A stretch of 64,000 nucleotides of DNA from Actinoplanes xinjiangensis. GTDB taxonomy: Bacteria > Actinomycetota > Actinomycetes > Mycobacteriales > Micromonosporaceae. Position 1 is the stretch's first letter; each line of letters starts with the position of its first letter. Below the pieces are notes generated by a model. The model saw nothing but the letters and a program-made list of their open reading frames with translations. It was not told the DNA's origin and did not search any database. Shown here in pieces: positions 1-7,023 of the stretch. The position numbers and the translations under genes are program-made. The stretch covers positions 62,001 to 126,000 of the forward strand of contig NZ_QGGR01000007.1 of the NCBI RefSeq assembly GCF_003148685.1. Direction: 5' to 3'.

Positions 1-346
1 CCATCGCGGTACGGAACGCGGCCACTGAACCGCGGTCGTGGCCGACGACCGCGAACCGGTCGTGACCCAGGTGGGACATCAGGCGGACCACGTCCAAGGC
101 CATGGCCCGTTTGCTCGACTGGGCGTGGTCGGGCTGGTCCGGTGGGAGCGTCGACTGCCCGTACCCTCGAAGGTCGGGTGTCACCACGAAATGGTGCGTG
201 GCCAGGCGGGGAGCGACGTCGTGCCAGGTGGTGTGGGTGCGGGGATGACCGTGCAGCAGCACCACCGGGCTACCCGCGCCCCCGTGCCTGACCCGCAGCG
301 TCACGTCGCCGACGGTGACGTGTTCCAGCTGAAATCCGTCGAACAT
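1..346 (-). CDS. alpha/beta hydrolase, partial (C-terminus outside window)
   Basis: The first 115 or so residues read as an alpha/beta hydrolase of the haloacetate dehalogenase/epoxide hydrolase-like group. There is an oxyanion-hole motif (VVLLHGHPRTHTTW), then a PDLRGYGQS strand, and finally VVGHDRG, the nucleophile elbow in which Asp replaces Ser. That Asp nucleophile is typical of haloalkane/haloacetate dehalogenases and epoxide hydrolases. The ATG at 346 is chosen because conserved sequence begins right after it. The gene runs off the left edge, so the acid and histidine of the triad are not visible and the substrate is unknown. Confidence 0.85.
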   Translation of the reverse strand, partial: MFDGFQLEHVTVGDVTLRVRHGGAGSPVVLLHGHPRTHTTWHDVAPRLATHHFVVTPDLRGYGQSTLPPDQPDHAQSSKRAMALDVVRLMSHLGHDRFAVVGHDRGSVAAFRTAM

Positions 347-442
347 CGGCACCACGCTACCCCGTTCCCGGACGGGATCGCCGGCCTCCACGGGCAGGCC
401 ATGTTCGATACGGCGCCCTCGGGGAGATCGGGTGAGCGGGCG

Positions 443-940
443 TCAGACGTTCCCGCCGGGACCGGATCCGATCACCAGGAACGTGTTGTCCGGCCACGGC
501 TGCTCGGGGTCGGGCTCCGACGGCGGGCGGAGGAACACGATGCGGACTTGACGGGGCCACCATTCCACCGGCTCCGTCCACGTGCACCAGAGCCGTCGGC
601 GGCCGTTGTCGAGGCAGTCGCCGGCCTGGTCCCAGCCGCTGAGCTGGGCGGCCACCGCCGACTGCACCTGCTCCCACGTCGTGCCGGGCGGCATGGCGTA
701 GGTGCGCACGTCGGCCCGGCCCCGATCGCTGCCGAGGTCCTGGTGCAGCTCGCTGAAGCGGAGGTCGACGACCGGTTCGTAGGCGCCTTCCGGCAGCGTC
801 TCGGTGGCCCCGGGTGGCGCGGTGACGGTGACCGGCTCACCGGCGGTCAGCCATCGCGCGCCACTGACAATCGCCGCGGCGAGGACGATGATGGCCACGG
901 TGGCGATGACTGCGGCACGTATTCGTCGATCGATCTGCAC
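443..940 (-). CDS. membrane-anchored hypothetical protein
   Basis: 165 residues. Residues 8-28 form a single hydrophobic segment after an Arg-rich start, fitting an N-terminal signal anchor with an extracytoplasmic remainder. The outer part contains two cysteines (GDCLDNG and LWCTWTE) that could form a disulfide and a Trp-rich stretch (EPVEWWPRQV). I recognise no family. It starts 27 bp from a divergent broken GrpB remnant. The length and codon pattern support a real gene; the function is unknown. Confidence 0.6.
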   Translation of the reverse strand: MQIDRRIRAAVIATVAIIVLAAAIVSGARWLTAGEPVTVTAPPGATETLPEGAYEPVVDLRFSELHQDLGSDRGRADVRTYAMPPGTTWEQVQSAVAAQLSGWDQAGDCLDNGRRRLWCTWTEPVEWWPRQVRIVFLRPPSEPDPEQPWPDNTFLVIGSGPGGNV

Positions 941-967
941 GCCCGCAGTCTAGGAAGGGCGGACGAC

Positions 968-1053
968 ATGCGGCGCGACCCGATTCGGATGGTGGTATAC
1001 CGGCCGGAGTGGGCCGCCGAGTTCGAGCGCGAACGGGCCCGGACGGCTGCCGC
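968..1053 (+). pseudogene. GrpB (UPF0157) family N-terminal remnant
   Basis: Starting at the ATG at 968, the translation gives RMVVYRPEWAAEFERERAR, which matches the start of GrpB-family nucleotidyltransferase-like proteins (pattern VPYDPAWPxxFExERxR). Homology stops after about 28 codons, where the sequence runs directly into the 3' end of the oppositely oriented acetyltransferase. The remaining 140 or so residues expected for the family are missing, so this is a truncated relic, probably cut when the acetyltransferase segment was joined here. Confidence 0.55.
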
Positions 1054-1620
1054 TCATTCAGGCCGTGCTGGCGCGGGCCACTCGGGAGCGAGGATCGACA
1101 TGACCGTGGCGTCGATCCAGTCGTCGCCGGCCCGCAGCGCCTGCCGCAGCACGCCCTCGGCGACGAAGCCGACCTTCTCGTAGACGCGGCGGGCGCGGGG
1201 GTTGTGCGCGTACACCTCGAGCGAGATCCGGTGCAGGGCCAGCCGCTCGAAGCCGTAGCCGACGATCAGGCGTACCGCTTCGGTGCCGAGCCCCCGGTTG
1301 CGGCCGGCCGCCACGAACAGCGTCCGGAAGTTGCAGCTGCGGTTGTACGGGTCCCACTCGTTGAGGACCACCTCGCCGACGCACGCGCCGCTCGCCCGGT
1401 CGACGACGGCCAGATCCAGGCGGTCGTCCCGGCTGTTGCGGCTGCCGTACCAGGCCCGGGTCCGGTCCTCGTCGGGCGCGTCCCCCGGCGGGCTGCCGGT
1501 CAACCGGGCCACCTCGGGGTCGGCGATCGCCTCCAGGAACACCGGGACGTCCTCGTCGACGAACGGCCGGAGGATCACCTGGTCGCCGGTGAGCACCGGC
1601 TTGATCGAGAAGTCGGACAT
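1054..1620 (-). CDS. GNAT family N-acetyltransferase (RimJ/RimL type)
   Basis: About 188 residues starting MSDFSIKP. The protein shows the usual RimJ/RimL order: VILRPFVDEDVPVFLEA near the start, the acceptor-site strand VGEVVLNEWDP, the acetyl-CoA pyrophosphate-binding loop GRNRGLGTEA, then HRISLEVYAHNPRARRVYEKVGF and EGVLRQALRAGDDWID. It should transfer acetyl from acetyl-CoA to an amine, perhaps a protein N-terminus or antibiotic; the acceptor cannot be read from sequence. An upstream ATG at 1668 is in frame, but the conserved domain begins at the 1620 start. It stands alone on the minus strand. Confidence 0.88.
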   Translation of the reverse strand: MSDFSIKPVLTGDQVILRPFVDEDVPVFLEAIADPEVARLTGSPPGDAPDEDRTRAWYGSRNSRDDRLDLAVVDRASGACVGEVVLNEWDPYNRSCNFRTLFVAAGRNRGLGTEAVRLIVGYGFERLALHRISLEVYAHNPRARRVYEKVGFVAEGVLRQALRAGDDWIDATVMSILAPEWPAPARPE

Positions 1621-1686
1621 CCGCTGATCCTCCGGCCGCCGGGTGGAGCCGTCAAAGGAAATAGCCACGGCGGTTGCGGGCAGCGG

Positions 1687-2532
1687 TCAGGACGGGGTCA
1701 GGCTCTGGGTGCCGATCACGGTGAGCAACTTGAGCCGGTCGGCGGCGTCGCTGCCGACCGGCGCCGAGTAGGCGACCATCTTCACGTCGCTGCCCGGCGC
1801 GGTCAGCACATCACAGTCGACCACGAACATGCCCACCTCGGGATGGTGCACCGTCTTGCTGTTCGACTCGTGGACACCGACGACACCGCTGTCCCAGAGC
1901 CGCACGAACTCGGGACTCGCCGACCGCAGGCCGGCCACCAGGTCCCGGAGCCCGGGATCGGCGGGATACCGGGCGGTCGCCGCCCGCAGATCGGTGACCA
2001 GCGTCGCCCGGAACAGCGCGTTGTGCTCGGGGCTGCACCGGATCCGGCTCGGCATGCCGGTGAACTCCCGCCACGCGACGTTGCGCTCCCGCCCGCGGAA
2101 CATCGACAGATCACCGATCAGGGCCGCGGCCAGCGGGTTCCACTCGATCATGTTCCACGCCGCGTCACAGACGGTGAGCGCGACACCGTCGAGCTGGTCC
2201 ATCAGGCGGCGCACCCCGGGCGGGAGATCGACCGGGATCCGGCCCGCGCCGGGCGCCGTCTGGCCGGCGAGAACGAACAGGTGCTCCCGCTCGGCGGTGG
2301 ACAGCCGCAGGGCCCGGGCCAGCGCCGACAGCACCTGCACGGACGGCGACGTCGCCCGGCCCTGCTCCAGCCGCACCACGTAGTCGACCGACAGCCCGGC
2401 CAGTTGAGCCAGTTCCTCGCGCCGCAGCCCGGCGGCCCGCCGCACCCCGCCGGCGGGGACGCCCGCCGCCTGCGGTGTCGTGCGGTCACGCCAGCCCCGT
2501 AGTGCCCTGCCCAGTTCCCGCGATCCACTCAC
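1687..2532 (-). CDS. XRE-family regulator with MmyB-like ligand-binding domain
   Basis: About 281 residues. The N-terminal helix-turn-helix reads RREELAQLAGLSVDYVVRLEQGR and is followed by a MmyB-type domain (WNMIEWNPLAAALIGDLS, RNVAWREF, LRDLVAGLRSASPEFVRLW). Members are DNA-binding regulators whose C-terminal PAS-like domain binds a fatty-acid-like or other small ligand. The GTG at 2532 (VSGSRELGRALR) is chosen because a longer reading would run into the upstream radical SAM gene. Targets are unknown. It lies 55 bp downstream of the radical SAM operon on the same strand, so cotranscription is possible. Confidence 0.85.
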   Translation of the reverse strand: MSGSRELGRALRGWRDRTTPQAAGVPAGGVRRAAGLRREELAQLAGLSVDYVVRLEQGRATSPSVQVLSALARALRLSTAEREHLFVLAGQTAPGAGRIPVDLPPGVRRLMDQLDGVALTVCDAAWNMIEWNPLAAALIGDLSMFRGRERNVAWREFTGMPSRIRCSPEHNALFRATLVTDLRAATARYPADPGLRDLVAGLRSASPEFVRLWDSGVVGVHESNSKTVHHPEVGMFVVDCDVLTAPGSDVKMVAYSAPVGSDAADRLKLLTVIGTQSLTPS

Positions 2533-2587
2533 CCGTCGAGTATCCCCGGGCCCGGCCCCGACAGCCTGGTACTGCCGGTACCACCGA

Positions 2588-3214
2588 TCAGCGGGCCCGG
2601 CGGACCGGAAGACCGTCCAGCAGGGCGTCCAGCGTCTCCGGATCGGCCCAGCCGTTGAGGGCCACGTCACCGGACGAGGTCACCGTCACCTCGAGCCGGT
2701 CCGGTGCGCTCACGTCACGCAGACGGTCGGTGAGGTGCACGAACTCCTGGTTCGTGGAGCCCGCCCACGGACGGGCGTGATCCAGCAGATCCTGACGGAA
2801 CGGGCCGGCGACCAGCAGATCCGTGGCCTCCAGCAGGGCGGCCACGGGACGGTCGCCGGCGCCCGCCCGGTCGAGGAGATCGGCGTACCCGTACCCACTG
2901 AAGGTCATGACCGTGAGACCCGCCCGGCGCACACCGGAGGCGACCACGGCGAGGCCCGCCGCCTGGTCGAAGGGTTCGCCGCCGAGCAGGGTGACGCCGT
3001 CCGTGCCGGCCGCGACGATCCGGGCGACCAGCTCGTCCGCGCCGACCGGCGTGCCGCCGCGGGTGGTGAACAGGTGCGGGTTGAAACAGCCGGGACAGCG
3101 GATCGAGCAGCCCTGCACCCAGACCGCGGTGCGAACGCCCGGCCCCTCGGCCACGGTCCGGTCGAGGAACCGGGCCACCCGGACCGTCGGCTCAGATGTC
3201 GACGATGCGGCCAT
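2588..3214 (-). CDS. NrdG-like 4Fe-4S single-domain radical SAM protein
   Basis: 208 residues. The radical SAM signature CSIRCPGC (Cys36, Cys40, Cys43; CxxxCxxC) follows EGPGVRTAVWVQG, and GGEPF is the glycine-rich SAM-binding motif. Both are laid out as in anaerobic ribonucleotide reductase activases (NrdG) and pyruvate formate-lyase activases. Seen from its architecture it should cleave S-adenosylmethionine to a 5'-deoxyadenosyl radical. No NrdD- or PflB-like glycyl radical enzyme lies in the window, so its substrate is probably a partner in this operon (inference). It overlaps the upstream helix-hairpin-helix gene by 23 bp and is the last gene of the five-gene operon. Confidence 0.85.
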   Translation of the reverse strand: MAASSTSEPTVRVARFLDRTVAEGPGVRTAVWVQGCSIRCPGCFNPHLFTTRGGTPVGADELVARIVAAGTDGVTLLGGEPFDQAAGLAVVASGVRRAGLTVMTFSGYGYADLLDRAGAGDRPVAALLEATDLLVAGPFRQDLLDHARPWAGSTNQEFVHLTDRLRDVSAPDRLEVTVTSSGDVALNGWADPETLDALLDGLPVRRAR

Positions 3215-3902
3215 ACGGATGCTCCCGTTCGGACAGCCGCTCGGGCTCGGGCGCCGGCGGCCGGCAGGTCAGGCGGTCCCGGACGGCCGTGAACTGATGC
3301 GGTGCCAGCTCGGCGGCGGCCGCGAACTCGGCGACGGTGGCGAAGCCGTTGCGCTCCCTGCGGGCCGCTACGGCCCGGGCGGCCCGTTCCGGCCCGATCG
3401 ACGGCAGGGCGGCGAGCTCGTCCAGGCCCGCGGCATTGACGTCGAGCAGCAGCGGTACGGCCGGAGGCGGCACCTGGAGCGCCTGCTGAACCGGCGCCGG
3501 CAGCGGAGGCGTCGGCGGTGGCGCCTTCCACGGCTGCGGCTCCTGCGGGTAGGCACTACCCCGCCGCTGCCGCACCAGCCACCGCAGCCACGACGAATTG
3601 ATGGCGACCGCGTGACCCACCGACACCACCCACGTCAGCACCCAGAGCAGCGCGGTCAGTGACGCGAGATCCGAGTCCTTCGGCAGGCTGTCGCTGATGA
3701 AGAGCAACGCCATCGCCGCCACGCTGTAGACGATGCCCGCGATCCACCAGGCCGGCCGGCGCGCCCGCAGACCGACGTAGAGGAACCCGCCCACACTGCC
3801 GCAGCCGAACGTCAGGAACGGCGCGAGCAGCCACGCGCTGTGGCCCAGCTTCCAGGCGAGTCCCGGACGGTACGGGACGGGCTCAGGCGGGGTCCACGTC
3901 AC
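3192..3902 (-). CDS. membrane protein with C-terminal helix-hairpin-helix domain
   Basis: 236 residues from a GTG start. The first half holds several hydrophobic segments (AWLLAPFLTFGCGSVGGFLY, WIAGIVYSVAAMALLFIS, LTALLWVLTWVVSVGHAV). A proline-rich linker follows at about 130-150, then a ComEA-like helix-hairpin-helix (DVNAAGLDELAALPSIGPERA, then a second half ending in FATVAEFAAA). Such motifs bind DNA backbone or act as protein-binding folds. Here the domain is tied to the membrane, which is unusual. The gene overlaps DUF2997 by 20 bp upstream and the radical SAM gene by 23 bp downstream, so the proteins are likely translationally coupled. Confidence 0.8.
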   Translation of the reverse strand: MTWTPPEPVPYRPGLAWKLGHSAWLLAPFLTFGCGSVGGFLYVGLRARRPAWWIAGIVYSVAAMALLFISDSLPKDSDLASLTALLWVLTWVVSVGHAVAINSSWLRWLVRQRRGSAYPQEPQPWKAPPPTPPLPAPVQQALQVPPPAVPLLLDVNAAGLDELAALPSIGPERAARAVAARRERNGFATVAEFAAAAELAPHQFTAVRDRLTCRPPAPEPERLSEREHPYGRIVDI

Positions 3903-4101
3903 GGTTCACCTGCTGTTGCCACGCGGTCTGCTGCTCACGCGTGTAGTCCGTCGTATAGGCGCTGTCCTCGACCCGGCCGTCGACCAGGTCCTCCAGCACG
4001 GCGATCCAGTCGAGGCAGCGGTCCCCGACGATGTCCAGCGTCTCGGCGGTGACGGTGCCGTCGGGATGGACGGTCACCTCGATGCGCGGCCGCTCACTCA
4101 T
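3883..4101 (-). CDS. DUF2997 family small protein
   Basis: 72 residues. The core RIEVTVHPDGTVTAETLDIVGDRC fits DUF2997, a small beta-rich family typically encoded next to DUF1257 and a Ycf46-like ATPase. It has a single cysteine, Cys29, in the conserved GDRCLDW position, and an acidic, polar C-terminal tail. The start overlaps the DUF1257 stop as ATGA, and the 3' end overlaps the helix-hairpin-helix gene by 20 bp. The biochemical role is unknown. Its small size and lone conserved Cys beside a radical SAM activase make it a plausible carrier or modification substrate; that is inference. Confidence 0.8.
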   Translation of the reverse strand: MSERPRIEVTVHPDGTVTAETLDIVGDRCLDWIAVLEDLVDGRVEDSAYTTDYTREQQTAWQQQVNRDVDPA

Positions 4102-4544
4102 GCCCGCTCCCGCTCCACCTCGAACACCAGCCGCACCGAGGCGTCCTCACCGACCGACTCCGACTCCAGCCGCAACCCGGCCGCCGGCGCCTGACCGCGC
4201 AGGCGCTCCAGCACCGCCCGCTGCACCTGCCGTCCATACGCGGCGTCCACCGACGACACCTTCTCGACCGCGCCGGTCTCACCCGTACCACTGAAATGGG
4301 CTGACCAGAGGCCGTCGGCCTCGCGGGCGAAGGTGGCCGTGACACCGTCCGTCCAGCGGGCCGTCACGCTGTCGTCCGCAAGACGGACGTCGGCGCCGGT
4401 GTCGCGCAGCGCGTCGCCGAGCATGCCGGCGTCGCGCATGCGGGTGGCGACCCGGCAGACACCGTCGGCACGCCGGTCGGCGGCGGCCTTGAACGCGGCG
4501 GCACCGGCCATCGCCAGCGGCACCAGAAGCATCGTCACACTCAC
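4098..4544 (-). CDS. DUF1257 (Ycf35-like) protein
   Basis: 148 residues beginning MSVTMLLVPLAM. The protein fits DUF1257, the family of algal plastid Ycf35, with the GDALRDTGADVRLADDSVTARW core and a C-terminal RLVFEVERER. The family has no established reaction. The first 20 residues are hydrophobic but lack a clear cleavage site. It is the second gene of the operon, 37 bp after the ATPase stop, and shares ATGA with DUF2997. Co-occurrence of Ycf46-like ATPase, DUF1257 and DUF2997 is known as a conserved arrangement, which supports the assignment. Confidence 0.78.
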   Translation of the reverse strand: MSVTMLLVPLAMAGAAAFKAAADRRADGVCRVATRMRDAGMLGDALRDTGADVRLADDSVTARWTDGVTATFAREADGLWSAHFSGTGETGAVEKVSSVDAAYGRQVQRAVLERLRGQAPAAGLRLESESVGEDASVRLVFEVERERA

Positions 4545-4581
4545 CGTGAACCCCCGTCCCCGTGTGTGGGTGGGTCACACC

Positions 4582-6135
4582 CTATCGTTCGGTGAGATCC
4601 CAGTCGTCGTTGCCGGTCGCCGAGACCGCACGGTTACGCGCCCACTCCCGCAGCGCGCCGATCCGCTCGGCCTGCGTGACACTGAGCGGGACGATACTCA
4701 TCACCGCGCGGACCAGATCGTCGCGGCGCACCGGCCGCCGCTCGGAGAACGCGTCGAACAGCGCGGCCGTCACCGCCTGCTCGATCTCGGCGCCGGAGTA
4801 CCCGTCGGTGAGCCCGGACAACTCGGCCAGCAGATCCTCGGCGAACAGCAGATCCCCGGCGGCGCGCGGATGGGACAGCGCCCGCCGCAGATGCACCCGC
4901 CAGACCGCGGCCCGTTCGGAGCGGGTCGGCAGATCGACGAAGAACGTCTCGTCGAACCGTCCCTTGCGGAGCAACTCGGACGGCAGCCCGTGGTAGTCGT
5001 TGGCGGTCGCGGTCACGAACACCGGCAGCCGCTTCTCCTGCAACCAGGTGAGGAACGTGCCGAACACCCGCGCGCCGGTGCCGGAATCGCCGGCCGCCGA
5101 CCCGGCGAAACCCTTCTCGATCTCGTCGATCCACAGCACGCACGGCGCCAGGGCCTCGGCGGTCCGCAGCGCGGTGCGCATGTTGTGCTCGCTGGACCCG
5201 ACCAGCCCGGCGAAGACCCGGCCGATGTCGAACCGCAGCAGCGGCAGACTCCAGGCGGCGGCCATCGCCTTCGCGGTCAGCGACTTGCCACAGCCCGGAA
5301 CCCCGGTGATCAGCACGCCGCGCGGCGCCGGCAGCCCGTAGTCGGCGGCGTCGGCCAGCCAGGATCCGTTGCGTTTGAGCAGCCAGTATTTCAGCTTCTC
5401 CAGGCCACCGACCTCGTCCAGGGGGATCTGCGCGGAGACGAATTCCAGAAGACCCGACTTGCGTACGGTCTGCCGCTTCTCGTCGTGGATGACGTCCAGC
5501 GCGCCGTCGTCCAGGACCGGGCCGCTCACCATGGCCCGCGCGTACGCGTTCTCCGCCTCCTGCATGGTCAGCCCGGCCGCCGCCGTGGCGAACCGCTCCC
5601 GGCCGGCCTCGTCGAGATCGACCCGCAGCCGCCCGTTCGCCGTGTTCGACCGGATCATCGCGTCCAGCAGGGCACGCCGCTCGGCCGCACCCGGCAGCGG
5701 GAAATCCACGATCGTGACGTCCTTGGTCAGCTCCGGCGGCAACTCCAGCACCGGCGACATCAGAATCAGCGTGCGCGGATGGCGACCGGTGCGGAACGCC
5801 TCGGCGACGTCGCGCAACAGCCGGACCGTCTCGGCGTCCGGGAAGTTCGGGTGCAGGTCACGGAAGACGAGGACGGCCGGCTCGTCGATCCGCTGCACCG
5901 CCCGCAGCGCGTCAGTGGCCCGCTCGGTGCCGGCGCGGACCTCCCCACCGGGCTGGACCAGGCCGGCGGTCCTCGTCCACGACCAGACCGGGCGCGGCAC
6001 CCGGACGAGATCCGGGTTCCCGGCCACCGCGCCGATCTTGTGCAGGGCCCGCTGCTCCTCGTACGTCTCCAGGTAGAGCAGGGGGAAGCGGGCCTTGAGC
6101 AGTTGCGCCAGCGTCTCCGGGAACGACCTCTCCAT
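4582..6135 (-). CDS. AAA+ ATPase, Ycf46-like
   Basis: 517 residues. The N-terminal domain opens with LLKARFPLLYLETYEEQRA, the Ycf46 hallmark, and residues 86-160 keep a degenerate ATPase-like fold (LVFRDLHPNFPD). The C-terminal AAA+ module has Walker A GVPGCGKS at 278-285, Walker B LWIDEIEKG with Asp337/Glu338, sensor 1 ATANDYHGLP and the RKGRFDETF arginine-finger region. It probably remodels a protein or complex using ATP. The ATG at 6135 is chosen because similarity begins there; an open frame upstream runs through intergenic repeats. First gene of a five-gene minus-strand operon. Confidence 0.88.
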   Translation of the reverse strand: MERSFPETLAQLLKARFPLLYLETYEEQRALHKIGAVAGNPDLVRVPRPVWSWTRTAGLVQPGGEVRAGTERATDALRAVQRIDEPAVLVFRDLHPNFPDAETVRLLRDVAEAFRTGRHPRTLILMSPVLELPPELTKDVTIVDFPLPGAAERRALLDAMIRSNTANGRLRVDLDEAGRERFATAAAGLTMQEAENAYARAMVSGPVLDDGALDVIHDEKRQTVRKSGLLEFVSAQIPLDEVGGLEKLKYWLLKRNGSWLADAADYGLPAPRGVLITGVPGCGKSLTAKAMAAAWSLPLLRFDIGRVFAGLVGSSEHNMRTALRTAEALAPCVLWIDEIEKGFAGSAAGDSGTGARVFGTFLTWLQEKRLPVFVTATANDYHGLPSELLRKGRFDETFFVDLPTRSERAAVWRVHLRRALSHPRAAGDLLFAEDLLAELSGLTDGYSGAEIEQAVTAALFDAFSERRPVRRDDLVRAVMSIVPLSVTQAERIGALREWARNRAVSATGNDDWDLTER

Positions 6136-6216
6136 CGGGCTGAGGGTAGTGGGAGGCGCAAGGTGACCCGGACGCTCCTCGTACCCCGCCCGACCGCGTT
6201 TGACAGACTCTGCGGT
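6136..6216. promoter_or_regulatory. divergent promoter region between AAA+ operon and DUF2203 gene
   Basis: This 81-bp spacer separates the ATPase start (minus) from the DUF2203 start (plus), so both promoters must lie here or overlap the starts. I see TTTGACAGACTC at about 6199-6210, a possible -35-like element, but no convincing -10, and no strong palindrome. Shared control of the two transcripts is therefore inferred only from position. Confidence 0.35.
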
Positions 6217-6591
6217 ATGGGGTTGTTCACGCTGACCGAAGCCCGCGCCGAGTTGACCCGCCTCCGGCCGGTCCTCGACGAGATCGTCACCATCCGGGCC
6301 GACCTGGTGGAACTCTCCGCGGCCCTGACACCGGGCGGCGCACCCACCCCGCTCGGCGGCCTCCCGGAACGCAAGGCCGCCGAGGCCCGCCTCAACGAGC
6401 TGATGGCGACGGTCCAGGAGACCGGCGCCGACCTGAAGGGCGTGGCCCCGCTGCTGGTCGACTTCCCGGCCACTCTCGACGACGTCCCGGTCCTGCTCTG
6501 CTGGCTCGAAGGTGACCCGGACATCACCTGGTATCACCGGGCCGACCTCGGCTTCGCCGGCCGCCGCCCCCTCCCGGCCGAACCCCGGTAG
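6217..6591 (+). CDS. DUF2203 family protein
   Basis: 124 residues starting MGLFTLTEARAELTRLRPVLDEI. This fits DUF2203, small helical proteins with a FTLxEAxxxLPxLRPLL start and a GVDVPVLLCWxxGExxIxxWH end, here as LDDVPVLLCWLEGDPDITWYHRADLGFAGRRPL. The molecular function is not established. It is divergent from the AAA+/DUF1257/DUF2997 operon with an 81-bp spacer, so the two may be jointly controlled. Confidence 0.85.
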   Translation: MGLFTLTEARAELTRLRPVLDEIVTIRADLVELSAALTPGGAPTPLGGLPERKAAEARLNELMATVQETGADLKGVAPLLVDFPATLDDVPVLLCWLEGDPDITWYHRADLGFAGRRPLPAEPR

Positions 6592-6695
6592 ACCCACCGC
6601 CCCGCCAAGCCACCGTTCTGCGGTGGTCACCGCCCGAACCGCAGCGCCCAGAACCACCAGCCGGCTCGTGCATCCCGGCCCCCGCCCACCAAACC

Positions 6696-6874
6696 GGCTG
6701 GTCCCCACCGCTGTCTCACGGCTTTCGAGACAGCGGTGACGACCAGCCGGGGACGTTCGGCTGGCTGTCAGCGTTGTCTCGCGGCGCTTGAGACAGCGGT
6801 GGGGACCAGCCGGGGACGTTCGGCTGGCTGTCAGCGTTGTCTCGGAGTGCTTGAGGCAGCGGTGGGGGCCAGCC
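6696..6874. repeat. three-unit array of the 63-bp-period hairpin repeat
   Basis: Units begin at 6696, 6759 and 6822, each 53 bp plus a 10-bp linker. In the first unit the left arm GGCTGGTC...ACCGCTGTCTC pairs with the right arm GAGACAGCGGT...GACCAGCC with only a three-base internal mismatch and an eight-base loop. The left arms of units 2 and 3 have diverged (GCGTTGTCTC) while the right arms stay closer to consensus. Because 63 is a multiple of three, the array gives open frames with a 21-residue period on both strands; these are not taken as genes. The array sits between a plus-strand stop and the 3' end of the nuclease gene. Confidence 0.9.
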
Positions 6875-7023
6875 CGGGGTGGGCCGGTGTTGTGCGGGCG
6901 GTCGCTGATGTTTGTGGCGGTGAGGGACGGATTCGGCCCGGCGGTCGCGGGGCGGCCGGGACGGGCCGCCTGGCTTGCGGGGTAGGCGCGGTGCTTCGAG
7001 TGGCCGTACCGCATGGGTGTGTT

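Noticed and set aside
2588..3214. Assigning nrdG to the radical SAM gene
   Set aside because: The motif fits NrdG-like activases, but no NrdD is present and the operon context is different, so no symbol is given.
4333..6216. Long plus-strand frame opposite the AAA+ and DUF1257 genes
   Set aside because: No domain is visible, while the minus strand has an intact ATPase; only the last part from 6217 is a real gene.
6136..7014. Upstream extension of the AAA+ gene through the repeat array
   Set aside because: The added sequence is repeat-derived and antisense to DUF2203; Ycf46 similarity begins at 6135.
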